Shown here in pieces: positions 1 through 6,630 of a stretch of DNA of 42,674 bases. The notes beneath the pieces were generated by a model that saw only the letters and a list, made by a program, of their open reading frames with translations, did no database searches and was not told where the DNA came from. The DNA lies in NCBI GenBank assembly GCA_002311855.1, contig DCAB01000002.1, forward strand, positions 1-42,674, written 5' to 3'. Positions within the stretch are counted from its first letter, which is position 1, and the number at the start of each line of letters is the position of its first letter. The DNA is from Candidatus Dadabacteria bacterium UBA1144 (lineage in GTDB: Bacteria > Desulfobacterota_D > UBA1144). The position numbers were made by a program, and so were the translations under genes.

Positions 1-218
1 TAAATCTTTTTCTCTTATTTTTCTTTTTGTTTGCACTCAACTCATATTCTTTGCCTGAGTGTACAGGTAAAGAAACTATTGCTTGGGATTTATGCGTTGG
101 TAAAACGATTTGGTACGAAGGTGAATGGAAAGATGGCAAGTTCCACGGTAAAGGGACTGTAATTAGATTAGATGGAACCAAATTGAAATTGTACAATGGA
201 GAGCCTATTGGTAAATAA
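1..218 (+). CDS. MORN-repeat secreted protein, 5'-truncated by window edge
   Basis: The reading frame is open to the left edge, so the true start lies outside the window; a TTG at 27 is only an internal codon. The first visible codons are almost all Leu/Phe, which looks like the hydrophobic core of a signal peptide or membrane anchor. Next come two cysteines about 13 residues apart, then one clear MORN repeat (YEGEWKDGKFHGKGT) ending about 20 residues before the stop. MORN proteins of this short secreted type are common in marine Gram-negative bacteria; their function is unknown, although MORN repeats in general are linked to membrane or protein binding. Identification of the repeat is firm; the role is not. 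Confidence 0.7.
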   Translation, partial: NLFLLFFFLFALNSYSLPECTGKETIAWDLCVGKTIWYEGEWKDGKFHGKGTVIRLDGTKLKLYNGEPIGK

Positions 219-278
219 AATTTATTTCTGAAAAAATCAACATATATTCTATAATTGCATATTTAAAACAACAATAAG

Positions 279-307
279 TTGTAATATTGGTTTTCGCCTT
301 TTATAAG
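279..307 (+). promoter_or_regulatory. Possible sigma-70-type promoter of icmF
   Basis: TTGTAA at 279-284 is followed after exactly 17 bases by TATAAG at 302-307. This predicts a start of transcription near 314 and a leader of about 28 bases before icmF. The gap upstream of icmF (219-341) is too short for a cobalamin riboswitch and shows none. Confidence 0.4.
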
Positions 308-341
308 TTATATTTTTTTCTATGAATAAGTTAAAGAAATT

Positions 342-3300
342 ATGGTGTTTGACATGAGTAGTATTCGTTTTATTACAGCAGCATCGCTGTTTGATGGCCA
401 CGATGTGTCAATAAATATCATGAGAAGATTGTTGCAGTCTCGTGGAGTTGAAGTGATTCATCTGGGACACAATCGTTCTGCAAAAGAAGTGGTAGATTCG
501 GCATTACAAGAAGATGTTCAGGCGGTAGCGATAAGTTCTTACCAAGGTGGGCATAACGAATATTTCACATATGTCAGGGAGCTACTAGATAAGGCAGGAG
601 CAAAAGACGTCAAAATTTTCGGTGGTGGTGGAGGTGTTATAACTCGCAGAGAGATAAAGGCACTTCATAAGAAAGGAATCACAAGAATTTACTCACCGGA
701 GGATGGAATGAAGCTAGGTCTGATAGGAATTATTGAAGATATGATTGGTAAATCTTCATTTTCAACCATAGAAAAAATTGACTTCAGTAAAATTCAAAAA
801 AAAAAGAAATTAGATTTCTACGATATCTCAAAAGTTATCACTTACATTAAAGAAAGAGGCGAAATCCCATTTCCTGTGAAAGAAAAAAACGTTCCTGTTT
901 TAGGTATTACTGGTACGGGTGGCGCAGGAAAGTCATCCTTAATAGATGAATTACTCGTAAGATTTCACAGATTTTACCCAAATAAAAAGATTGCTCTTGT
1001 AGCAATTGATCCTACTAAAAAGAAAACTAAAGGCGCGCTTCTTGGAGACAGAATTCGTCTAGGTAGTACAAGTTTTGAAAACATTTTTGTCTGTTCTCTG
1101 GCGACTAGGGACTCCAAAACTGAACTATCGCCACAAATTGATAAAATTATCTCATATTTGAAATCTCTTAATTTCGATTTTGTAATCGTTGAAACAACAG
1201 GAATCGGACAGGGAAGTGACGAGATAACAAAGGTATCAGATAAGTGTGTGTATTTGATGACGCCAGAATATGGCGCGGCCACACAGCTAGAAAAAATTGA
1301 AATGCTTGAACAGGCCGACTTTATTGTACTAAATAAATTTGAAAAACCACGTGCTGAAGATTCTCTAAGAGAGATTAGAAAACAATATAGGAGAAATACT
1401 GGCCTTTTCACTGATCATCCTGGAAGTCTTAAGGATGAAGAGCTTCCTATTTTTGGGACTATGGCAAGTAATTTCAATGATTCTGGAGTAAATGATTTTT
1501 TCTATGAGATTGCTAAGAGTTTTGATTTTGATACATCCAAAATTAATATTACTCGAGAGAGGGCCTCAAATAAGAAACAAACCATAATTCCGACTGATAG
1601 AAGTCTTTATTTAAGAGAGATCGTTTCTACAGCAAGTGAATATAGTATTGAAACACAAAGAAATTTTGAGAAACTTTTTGACTACCAAGCTCTGTTAAAG
1701 GCGTCAGAGCTAGTGCCTGATAATAAGGATATAAAAATTAAGTTAGATGAAGTGAAAACAACAATTCCAAATGAATGTTTCGATTTGATTGATTCTCTTG
1801 ACGAGAATATAAAAATACTTAAATCTGGAGAGTATACATATCAAGTTAGAAACAAAGAAATTCACCTCCATACTACCTACAAATCTTTGTCCGGAAATTA
1901 TCTCCCTCGCATTGCCTATCCAAAATTCTCAAATATTGCTGATAAATACACATTTGCAAGAAAAGAAAATCTCCCAGGTCACTTTCCCTTCACCCAAGGA
2001 GTTTTTCCTTTTAAAAGAAAGGATGAAGATCCCAAAAGAATGTTTGCTGGAGAAGGAGGACCTATAAGAGCCAATGAAAGATTTCATTACTTATCAAAAG
2101 ACGATAAAGCAAAGAGACTCTCAACTGCTTTCGATTCTGTCACATTGTACGGTGAAGACCCCGATACAAGACCAGATATTTTTGGAAAAATTGGAGAAGG
2201 TGGAGTTTCTATCGCTACTTTGGACGATATGGAAGCTCTTTTTGATGGTTTCGATCTTAAGAGCCCCAACACATCAGTATCAATGACTATTAATGGGCCA
2301 GCCCCAATCATTCTGGCCATGTTCATGTTGATTGCTATTAAACAAAATCTTTCAAGTGAAGACTATTGGGATGAAGAAAAAAGAATTAAAATTCTCCGTC
2401 AAATTAGAGGAACCGTCCAAGCGGATATTTTAAAGGAGGATCAGGCCCAAAATACCTGCATTTTCTTTCTTGAATTTGCTCTAAAAATGATGGGAGACAT
2501 GCAAACTTTTTTATGTAAGCATGCTATAAAAAATTATTACTCGGTATCTATTTCTGGTTACCATATTGCTGAAGCTGGAGCTAATCCAATTACCCAAACG
2601 GCCTTTACTCTTGCGAATGGTTTTACATACGTTGAATACTATTTAAGTAGAGGAATAAAAATTGATGAGTTCGCACCGAATCTTTCATTCTTCTTTTCTA
2701 ATGGTTTAGATCCTGAGTATACTGTTATCGGACGTGTAGCACGGAAAATTTGGGCAACTACATTAAAATATAATTATGGTGCTAACATTAATTCTCAAAA
2801 GTTCAAATATCATATTCAAACATCAGGAAGATCACTTCACGCTCAAGAGATTGATTTTAACGATATTAGAACGACTCTTCAGGCATTTCTAGCTTTAAGC
2901 GATAACTCTAATTCTCTTCACACAAACGCTTACGATGAAGCAATAACAACTCCAACCGAAGAATCAATAAGAAGGGCCATGGCTATCCAATTGATTATAA
3001 ATAGAGAATTTGGAATAAACAAAACCGACAATCCTCTTCAAGGATCCTTTCTTGTGAATGAGTTATCCGATATTGTTGAAGAAGCAATATTCGTAGAATT
3101 TGAAAGAATTTCTGACAAAGGTGGAGTTCTTGGAGCCATGGAGAGTATGTATCAAAGAAGCAAAATACAAGAAGAATCTCTCTATTATGAAAATCTAAAG
3201 AATAGCGGCGAACTTCCTATAATAGGTGTTAATACTTATCTAAAAGAAAATGATGACGACAAGGAACAAGAAATTGAACTCTCAAGATGTACTAATGAGG

Positions 3301-3506
3301 AAAAAATGGATCAAATCCATAGGCTAAATGATTTTAAAGAGAAACATAAAGATAAATCAGGTGAAGCAATCGAGAGATTGAGAAATGTAGTAGATGGTGG
3401 TGGTAACATATTCGAAGAACTTCTATACACCGTAAATTATTGCTCTTTGGGGCAGATAACAGAGATTTTCTATGAATTAGGTGGTCAATACAGAAGGAAT
3501 ATGTAA
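342..3506 (+). CDS. icmF: Fused isobutyryl-CoA mutase IcmF
   Basis: Adenosylcobalamin-dependent mutase interconverting isobutyryl-CoA and n-butyryl-CoA, with its own G-protein chaperone in the same chain. At 1054 aa it has the usual IcmF layout: an N-terminal B12 domain with the lower-ligand His in FDGHD (about residues 17-21) and FGGGGG, a MeaI-type GTPase with P-loop GITGTGGAGKSS (188-199) and ETTGIGQGS, a linker, then the mutase barrel. The two family substrate-specificity positions carry Phe568 (RMFAGEGG) and Gln703 (AQNTCIF). This is the isobutyryl-CoA pattern rather than the Tyr/Arg pattern of methylmalonyl-CoA mutase. An in-frame ATG at 354 is an alternative start; neither has a strong ribosome site. 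Cells need cobalamin for it. Ccr at 35689 handles related C4 acyl-CoAs. Confidence 0.95.
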   Translation: MVFDMSSIRFITAASLFDGHDVSINIMRRLLQSRGVEVIHLGHNRSAKEVVDSALQEDVQAVAISSYQGGHNEYFTYVRELLDKAGAKDVKIFGGGGGVITRREIKALHKKGITRIYSPEDGMKLGLIGIIEDMIGKSSFSTIEKIDFSKIQKKKKLDFYDISKVITYIKERGEIPFPVKEKNVPVLGITGTGGAGKSSLIDELLVRFHRFYPNKKIALVAIDPTKKKTKGALLGDRIRLGSTSFENIFVCSLATRDSKTELSPQIDKIISYLKSLNFDFVIVETTGIGQGSDEITKVSDKCVYLMTPEYGAATQLEKIEMLEQADFIVLNKFEKPRAEDSLREIRKQYRRNTGLFTDHPGSLKDEELPIFGTMASNFNDSGVNDFFYEIAKSFDFDTSKINITRERASNKKQTIIPTDRSLYLREIVSTASEYSIETQRNFEKLFDYQALLKASELVPDNKDIKIKLDEVKTTIPNECFDLIDSLDENIKILKSGEYTYQVRNKEIHLHTTYKSLSGNYLPRIAYPKFSNIADKYTFARKENLPGHFPFTQGVFPFKRKDEDPKRMFAGEGGPIRANERFHYLSKDDKAKRLSTAFDSVTLYGEDPDTRPDIFGKIGEGGVSIATLDDMEALFDGFDLKSPNTSVSMTINGPAPIILAMFMLIAIKQNLSSEDYWDEEKRIKILRQIRGTVQADILKEDQAQNTCIFFLEFALKMMGDMQTFLCKHAIKNYYSVSISGYHIAEAGANPITQTAFTLANGFTYVEYYLSRGIKIDEFAPNLSFFFSNGLDPEYTVIGRVARKIWATTLKYNYGANINSQKFKYHIQTSGRSLHAQEIDFNDIRTTLQAFLALSDNSNSLHTNAYDEAITTPTEESIRRAMAIQLIINREFGINKTDNPLQGSFLVNELSDIVEEAIFVEFERISDKGGVLGAMESMYQRSKIQEESLYYENLKNSGELPIIGVNTYLKENDDDKEQEIELSRCTNEEKMDQIHRLNDFKEKHKDKSGEAIERLRNVVDGGGNIFEELLYTVNYCSLGQITEIFYELGGQYRRNM

Positions 3507-3633
3507 AAAAGACATCATGATAGAGTATTTATTTATTAAACATCACAGATTCATCTTTATCAATTCATCAGCGATCCTCTAGACTTTTATATAGATGAAA
3601 ATTTCTAAAAAACAGTCATTACTCTCTTACTAC

Positions 3634-3659
3634 TATACCAACGGCTCCCACTTGGTATA
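3634..3659. other. Perfect 8-bp inverted repeat in the icmF-acd gap
   Basis: TATACCAA at 3634-3641 pairs with TTGGTATA at 3652-3659 around a 10-base loop. It lies in the 259-base gap between the convergent icmF and the acyl-CoA dehydrogenase remnant. No T-run follows on either strand, so it is not a standard terminator; it could be an operator or a weak bidirectional stop. Nothing else is recognised in 3507-3765. Confidence 0.4.
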
Positions 3660-3765
3660 ATGTGCGGAGGGAAAATAGTTTTTTAATTTATTCTAAAATT
3701 AAAAAAGACAACATGAACTGCAAACTCCGAAGAAACGGTGTGATAAATTAGCTACAAGTAGGTAT

Positions 3766-4110
3766 CTAAACGAAATCTCGTCCAAAAATCTCTCGCGCTA
3801 CGATTAATTTTTGCACCTCATTTGTACCTTCGTAAATTTCAGCTGCTTTGGCGTCACGATAAATTTCTTCGACCTTGTATCGAGTTTCATCTGATTCAAG
3901 TTTGATTGTGTAACCATAGGCTCCAAAAATTTGCACGCCTTCTCTTGCAAATGAGGCGGCAACAAGGTCAGTTGCATAATATTTGGCCATAGCTGCTTCA
4001 GGTTCTGGAAACTCAATTCCATCGTCCGCTCTTAATGCTGCTTTTAGGTAAAGATTCCTCGCATTTTCGATTTGTGTCGCACGTTCTGCAACACAATTAT
4101 TAAAAAGTAA
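3766..4110 (-). pseudogene. Acyl-CoA dehydrogenase, C-terminal fragment
   Basis: The minus-strand frame reads the C-terminal helical domain of an acyl-CoA dehydrogenase: VAERATQIENARNLYLKAA, then VQIFGAYGYT and the family signature IYEGTNEVQKLIVAREIFGR just before the stop. Only about 115 of the usual 380 residues remain. Homology stops near 4110, and the frame meets a stop codon about 10 codons further upstream, with no N-terminal or FAD-binding part anywhere to the right. The ATG at 3990 lies inside the domain and is not a credible start. I read it as a truncated remnant. The family oxidises acyl-CoAs, so a former link with IcmF in branched-chain acyl-CoA breakdown is possible but speculative. 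Confidence 0.8.
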
Positions 4111-4376
4111 ATTTAACTGGACTACTTCTCATGCCCCGGGACCAGTTTTGTGGTGTTATGAAGGTGAAAGTTTGTCAGAAAGAAGACACAGAATGGAAAC
4201 CGAAGATTAATCTTTGATTTGTCTTCACACATTAAATATGAAAAAATTTTATATAAAGTTTGTATAAAGTATTCACTTCTCCAAATCTCAAAAAAAACAC
4301 TCCAGAACACCTATGGATAGAGGGGAGTATAAGGGTAAAATATTTTGGACACCCTATACCATGAAATGGGAATGAT
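4111..4376. other. Stretch without a convincing gene
   Basis: No recognisable protein on either strand. A hairpin at 4327-4359 pairs GTATA-a-GGGT with ACCCTATAC (9 bp with one bulged A) around a 14-base loop. A short ORF (28 codons from the ATG at 4131) and a 62-codon minus frame have no features that support them. This may be decayed sequence from the missing part of the acyl-CoA dehydrogenase locus. Confidence 0.5.
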
Positions 4377-4414
4377 GATTTTTCCCTAAAATCTTACATT
4401 TTTGATACAATTAT
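4377..4414 (+). repeat. Promoter-like repeat, copy A
   Basis: The unit begins GATTT.TCCCTAAAATC and ends TTTTTGATACAATTAT. It contains an extended -10 box, TGATACAAT (4403-4411). It matches copy B (4524-4561) at 36 of 38 positions and is followed 12 bases after the -10 box by the 25-codon ORF at 4424. No good -35 hexamer is seen; the CCCTAAA block sits where one would be. Confidence 0.65.
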
Positions 4415-4423
4415 CCTGTGAGA

Positions 4424-4501
4424 ATGAAAGATTGGATTGTTGTGATTGTTGCAATTATTATTGTTGCTGTTGTTATTAGAAAATTTAAGTTTTTCCTATA
4501 A
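4424..4501 (+). CDS. Predicted 25-aa single-pass membrane peptide
   Basis: The ORF starts with MKDWIVV, continues with about 15 residues of Ile/Val/Ala, and ends with basic and aromatic residues (RKFKFFL). This is the profile of a one-span micro-protein. There is no Shine-Dalgarno sequence. The extended -10 box of repeat copy A ends 12 bases before the ATG, so the leader would be about 6 bases. The peptide has no recognised family. Support comes from the hydrophobic profile, the repeat-start spacing shared with the ORFs at 4855 and 5034, and the stop just before the next repeat copy. The chance that so short an ORF is accidental remains real. Confidence 0.4.
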   Translation: MKDWIVVIVAIIIVAVVIRKFKFFL

Positions 4502-4523
4502 AGATAGTATCTAGTGATATAAG

Positions 4524-4561
4524 GATTTGTCCCTAAAATCTTACATTTTTGATTCAATTAT
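4524..4561 (+). repeat. Promoter-like repeat, copy B
   Basis: Nearly identical to copy A (2 differences in 38 bases), but the -10 box reads TTCAAT instead of TACAAT. It overlaps the stop codon of the minus-strand CDGSH gene and would fire into its 3' end. No ORF worth the name follows it, so it may be a weakened copy or drive an antisense RNA. Confidence 0.6.
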
Positions 4562-4731
4562 TTTGATTCAACTACTGCAGGCCCAGTTCCCGGATGTTCT
4601 TTGTGGGTACCGTCACAATAGGGAAATTTTTTTGACTTAAAACATCTACAAACTGCTATCTTTTCTCCAGATTCTATTAAAATCTGACTCACAGGCCTTT
4701 CTTTGTCATTGTTGTCAGTAAATGTTGCCAT
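4558..4731 (-). CDS. CDGSH iron-sulfur domain protein (57 aa)
   Basis: A short ORF starting at the ATG at 4731 carries the full CDGSH signature C-x-C-x2-S-x3-P-x-C-D-G-x-H as CRCFKSKKFPYCDGTH (residues 28-43). The three Cys and one His of this family (mitoNEET and bacterial relatives) bind a redox-active [2Fe-2S] cluster. At 57 aa it is a minimal single-domain, soluble protein without a membrane anchor. A good promoter with 17-base spacing lies upstream at 4765-4793. The family is associated with redox sensing or iron-sulfur handling; the partner here is unknown. The motif is complete, so the call is firm despite the small size. Confidence 0.88.
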   Translation of the reverse strand: MATFTDNNDKERPVSQILIESGEKIAVCRCFKSKKFPYCDGTHKEHPGTGPAVVESK

Positions 4732-4764
4732 TTCTTTATTGCCCCTTAACGTATTACTAACACT

Positions 4765-4793
4765 ATTCTACATCACATAGTACGATGTGTAAA
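4765..4793 (-). promoter_or_regulatory. Sigma-70-type promoter of the CDGSH gene
   Basis: Read on the minus strand, TTTACA (4793-4788) is followed after 17 bases by TAGAAT (4770-4765). This predicts transcription from about 4758 and a leader of roughly 27 bases. Confidence 0.5.
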
Positions 4794-4818
4794 AAATAAA
4801 CATTCCCTAAGCGAACCT

Positions 4819-4850
4819 CCCTAAAACTTCATATTCTTGATACAATTTAT
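4819..4850 (+). repeat. Promoter-like repeat, copy C
   Basis: A diverged copy: CCCTAAAACTTC, then ATATTCTTGATACAAT and TTAT. The extended -10 box TGATACAAT is intact, with TACAAT at 4841-4846. The 48-codon ORF begins 8 bases after the box, so the transcript would be nearly leaderless. A partial TTCCCTAA lies just upstream at about 4803. Confidence 0.55.
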
Positions 4851-4854
4851 AAAT

Positions 4855-5001
4855 ATGATTAACAAATTCATTAAATGGCATAAAGAAAAGACCGAATACA
4901 TGATGAAAGAACTTAATCTATCTTATTACAGCGTTATGTGGATTGCATTTGGTGAAGGTCTTATTGTTGGAATCATCACAGCATTTATTCTATTTGAGTG
5001 A
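4855..5001 (+). CDS. Predicted 48-aa single-pass membrane protein
   Basis: The first 20 residues are charged and polar (MINKFIKWHKEKTEYMMKEL). A hydrophobic span of about 19 residues follows (MWIAFGEGLIVGIITAFIL) and the chain ends in FE. This suggests a cytoplasmic amphipathic helix followed by one membrane helix. No family is recognised. There is no ribosome-binding site, but the -10 box of repeat copy C lies 8 bases before the ATG. The stop codon runs directly into repeat copy D. Length and amino-acid balance make it the most believable of the three micro-genes. Confidence 0.55.
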   Translation: MINKFIKWHKEKTEYMMKELNLSYYSVMWIAFGEGLIVGIITAFILFE

Positions 5002-5028
5002 TAATCTTATATTCCTGATACAATTATT
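5001..5028 (+). repeat. Promoter-like repeat, copy D
   Basis: ATAATCTTATATTCC, then TGATACAATTATTG, matches the right two thirds of copy A, but the CCCTAAA block is lost because the previous ORF ends here. TACAAT is at 5019-5024 and the next ORF begins 9 bases later. Confidence 0.55.
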
Positions 5029-5033
5029 GATTC

Positions 5034-5159
5034 ATGAACGTGATTGTGAAATTGTTATTGGTTGCGATCGGATTTTGGTTTTTACTTATTTTTTATTTAT
5101 TCCAACAATCTATTGAAATGAAGTGTATCTCGCTAAATTGTATTTTTCTTTTTCAGTAA
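5034..5159 (+). CDS. Predicted 41-aa membrane peptide
   Basis: The ORF has a hydrophobic span near its start (residues about 3-23, with LLLVAIGFWFLLIFYLF), then a short tail with two cysteines (CISLNC). There is no ribosome-binding site; the -10 box of repeat copy D ends 9 bases before the ATG. The sequence is unrelated to the two preceding micro-ORFs except in being one-span membrane peptides with the same upstream repeat. It converges on the DUF4177-like gene 10 bases away. Function unknown; expression needs proof. Confidence 0.4.
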   Translation: MNVIVKLLLVAIGFWFLLIFYLFQQSIEMKCISLNCIFLFQ

Positions 5160-5168
5160 TGTGCTTTT

Positions 5169-5378
5169 TTAAGTGGCTCTTTTTAAGAAAAGTTTGTTAT
5201 TGACAATTGTTATTAGTTCCCAGCCCTCTTTTCCAAGTTTATCTAGTCTTTTTTCAGCCAATTTGCTGATCTCTTTCTCTTTTTTCAGCTCAAAAGATTG
5301 ACCTATATTGAGATCATGAGAGGAATTATCATCAGATATAAAATCATTATAATTTATTATTTTGTATTCGAAGTTCAC
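5169..5378 (-). CDS. DUF4177-like small protein (69 aa)
   Basis: The chain opens with MNFEYKIINYN and ends with LDKLGKEGWELITIVNNKLFLKR. This is the layout of DUF4177: an N-terminal FEYK strand, a linker, then the LN..G.eGWELv core and a final KR. The start is a GTG two bases after the stop of the upstream acidic protein, so the two genes are almost certainly translated from one message. The domain's function is unknown. The call rests on the GKEGWEL motif and the short length typical of the family. Confidence 0.75.
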   Translation of the reverse strand: MNFEYKIINYNDFISDDNSSHDLNIGQSFELKKEKEISKLAEKRLDKLGKEGWELITIVNNKLFLKRAT

Positions 5379-5380
5379 TA

Positions 5381-5563
5381 TTACTCCGCAATTTGATCAT
5401 CTACTTCGGATGATTCACCATCGGTCATAATTTCTTCCATATTTTCAGATTGATCTTCTAAAGACTCATTATTTTTATTAACTTGATCGACGGTAATTAT
5501 TTCTTCTTTGAGAAATCTGTCTCTTAAGCGTAAATCAAACTTATTAATTGACTTGTGATCCAA
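5381..5563 (-). CDS. Small acidic protein, unknown function (60 aa)
   Basis: Starts at a TTG with AGAGGA about 9 bases upstream, and stops two bases before the DUF4177-like gene, which supports a two-gene unit. The N-terminus is mixed and basic (LRLRDRFLKEE); the C-terminal half is strongly acidic (about 15 Asp/Glu in the last 30 residues) and looks disordered. No family recognised. It could be a protein-binding partner of the DUF4177-like protein, but nothing in the sequence shows that. Confidence 0.5.
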   Translation of the reverse strand: MDHKSINKFDLRLRDRFLKEEIITVDQVNKNNESLEDQSENMEEIMTDGESSEVDDQIAE

Positions 5564-5594
5564 TTTTATATTCCTCTAGAGTAAAAATTAAGCT

Positions 5595-5798
5595 TTATTT
5601 TGCAGCGCCAATTACTTGGTTTTTGCAAGTATCACACTCACAGCCAACCATCCACCCGAAAACTTGCGATTCAGAACTGCACTTTGAACAAGAGATTGTA
5701 AGTAGGTGTCCTTCTCTTTTTTCTTGGACGCTTGTAATTCTCCAACTATTGACCGGTTGACCAGGGCAATTCCAGCAAATTCTATTAATTTTATCCAT
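5595..5798 (-). CDS. Small Cys-rich, probably zinc-binding protein (67 aa)
   Basis: Three cysteine clusters are visible: CWNC near residues 8-11, CSKC around 37-40, and CECDTC around 53-58. The spacing suggests one or two zinc ribbons built from CxxC knuckles. No known family is recognised. It starts with an ATG and is divergent from coaX; the gap between them holds a TTGACA element on the minus strand with a poor -10. It lies upstream of the acidic and DUF4177-like genes on the same strand with a 31-base gap, so the three may form one operon. Confidence 0.6.
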   Translation of the reverse strand: MDKINRICWNCPGQPVNSWRITSVQEKREGHLLTISCSKCSSESQVFGWMVGCECDTCKNQVIGAAK

Positions 5799-5849
5799 AA
5801 ATAGGAGCTCTCAGTGGTATATTCAATACTAAATTAATAGTTTTGTCAA

Positions 5850-5858
5850 TGTTATAAT
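5850..5858 (+). promoter_or_regulatory. Extended -10 box of coaX
   Basis: TGTTATAAT is a perfect TGn-TATAAT extended -10 element. The ATG of coaX lies 9 bases later, giving a predicted leader of only 2-4 bases. No good -35 hexamer is needed or seen. Confidence 0.5.
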
Positions 5859-5867
5859 ACTTGTCTT

Positions 5868-6626
5868 ATGAGACTACTTATCGATTGTGGTAATTCCAGT
5901 ATTAAATTTGCCCTTAATATGAAATTAGAAGTAAAAAAAATAATTGAAGTAAGATTAAACAATCCTAAAAAATTAAGTTTAGATTTATCAAAAACTCTCA
6001 ATGCTCTTTTAAAGAAAAGAAATATAGAAGGAATTTATCTTGCTTTCGTTAACAAAGAAGCTAAAGATATTTTGCTCGGAATTATTAAAAAGAAATTTTC
6101 AAATATCAAAATAAGAATTTTAACTAAAAGAAGATTCAATAATTTTAAGTTGAATTATGAAAAGCCAAATACATTGGGTATGGATAGATTTTTTAATTGC
6201 ATCGGAAGCAGGATAATTTTCCCAAATTCCGCTTATATAATTGTTGATATTGGAACAGCAACAACTATTGATGTTGTGGACAAAAAATTTTCTTATTTGG
6301 GAGGATTGATTTTACCTGGTCCACTAACTTCCTATTCGTCGCTGATGCAACAAACTTCAATGATTGGTAATCATAAAATTCTTCTCAAGAAGAAAATCTT
6401 AGGAGCTTCAACGGCGGAATGTCTAAGCTCGGGATTTGTACATGGTCAATCTTTAATGATTGAATCAATCGTAAATCAAATAAAAAAAACCTACAAGCAA
6501 CCATTCAAAGTAATATTAACTGGAGGATTGTCAGATATTTTTAAAAGATTTCTTCCCAAAAACTATCTGCTCGATTTAAAACTAACTTTTAAAGGAGTTG
6601 CTTTCTTTATAGAAAATCAGAAATAA
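5868..6626 (+). CDS. coaX: Type III pantothenate kinase CoaX
   Basis: First enzyme of coenzyme A synthesis: phosphorylates pantothenate with ATP. At 252 aa it has the type III length and the ASKHA-fold motifs: phosphate loop DCGNSSIK (residues 6-13), GMDR (104-107, with the presumed catalytic Asp), DIGTATTID (127-135), GGLILPG (145-151) and ILTGG near the C-terminus. The type III enzyme is generally insensitive to CoA feedback and needs a monovalent cation. It is followed after four bases by an orphan gene and probably shares its message. Confidence 0.93.
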   Translation: MRLLIDCGNSSIKFALNMKLEVKKIIEVRLNNPKKLSLDLSKTLNALLKKRNIEGIYLAFVNKEAKDILLGIIKKKFSNIKIRILTKRRFNNFKLNYEKPNTLGMDRFFNCIGSRIIFPNSAYIIVDIGTATTIDVVDKKFSYLGGLILPGPLTSYSSLMQQTSMIGNHKILLKKKILGASTAECLSSGFVHGQSLMIESIVNQIKKTYKQPFKVILTGGLSDIFKRFLPKNYLLDLKLTFKGVAFFIENQK

Positions 6627-6630
6627 ATTT

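Noticed and set aside
219..341. Cobalamin riboswitch upstream of icmF
   Set aside because: The gap is only 123 bases and no B12-box-like sequence or fitting fold was seen.
974..1411. 145-codon minus-strand frame inside icmF
   Set aside because: Lies wholly within a well-conserved gene, with no family signature; a shadow frame.
3634..3659. Rho-independent terminator or dif-like site at the 8-bp inverted repeat
   Set aside because: No T-run and no resemblance to the dif consensus; kept only as an unexplained inverted repeat.
4131..4217. 28-codon plus-strand ORF with a GC-rich start
   Set aside because: No hydrophobic span, family, repeat copy or promoter; too short to support.
4122..4310. 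62-codon minus-strand frame in the accessory stretch
   Set aside because: Aromatic-rich, no motif, no ribosome site or promoter; likely chance in AT-rich DNA.
4377..5028. CRISPR array or integron attC sites as explanation of the four repeats
   Set aside because: Spacing is irregular (about 147 to 290 bases), the spacers hold ORFs and a CDGSH gene, and the repeats lack attC inverted symmetry.
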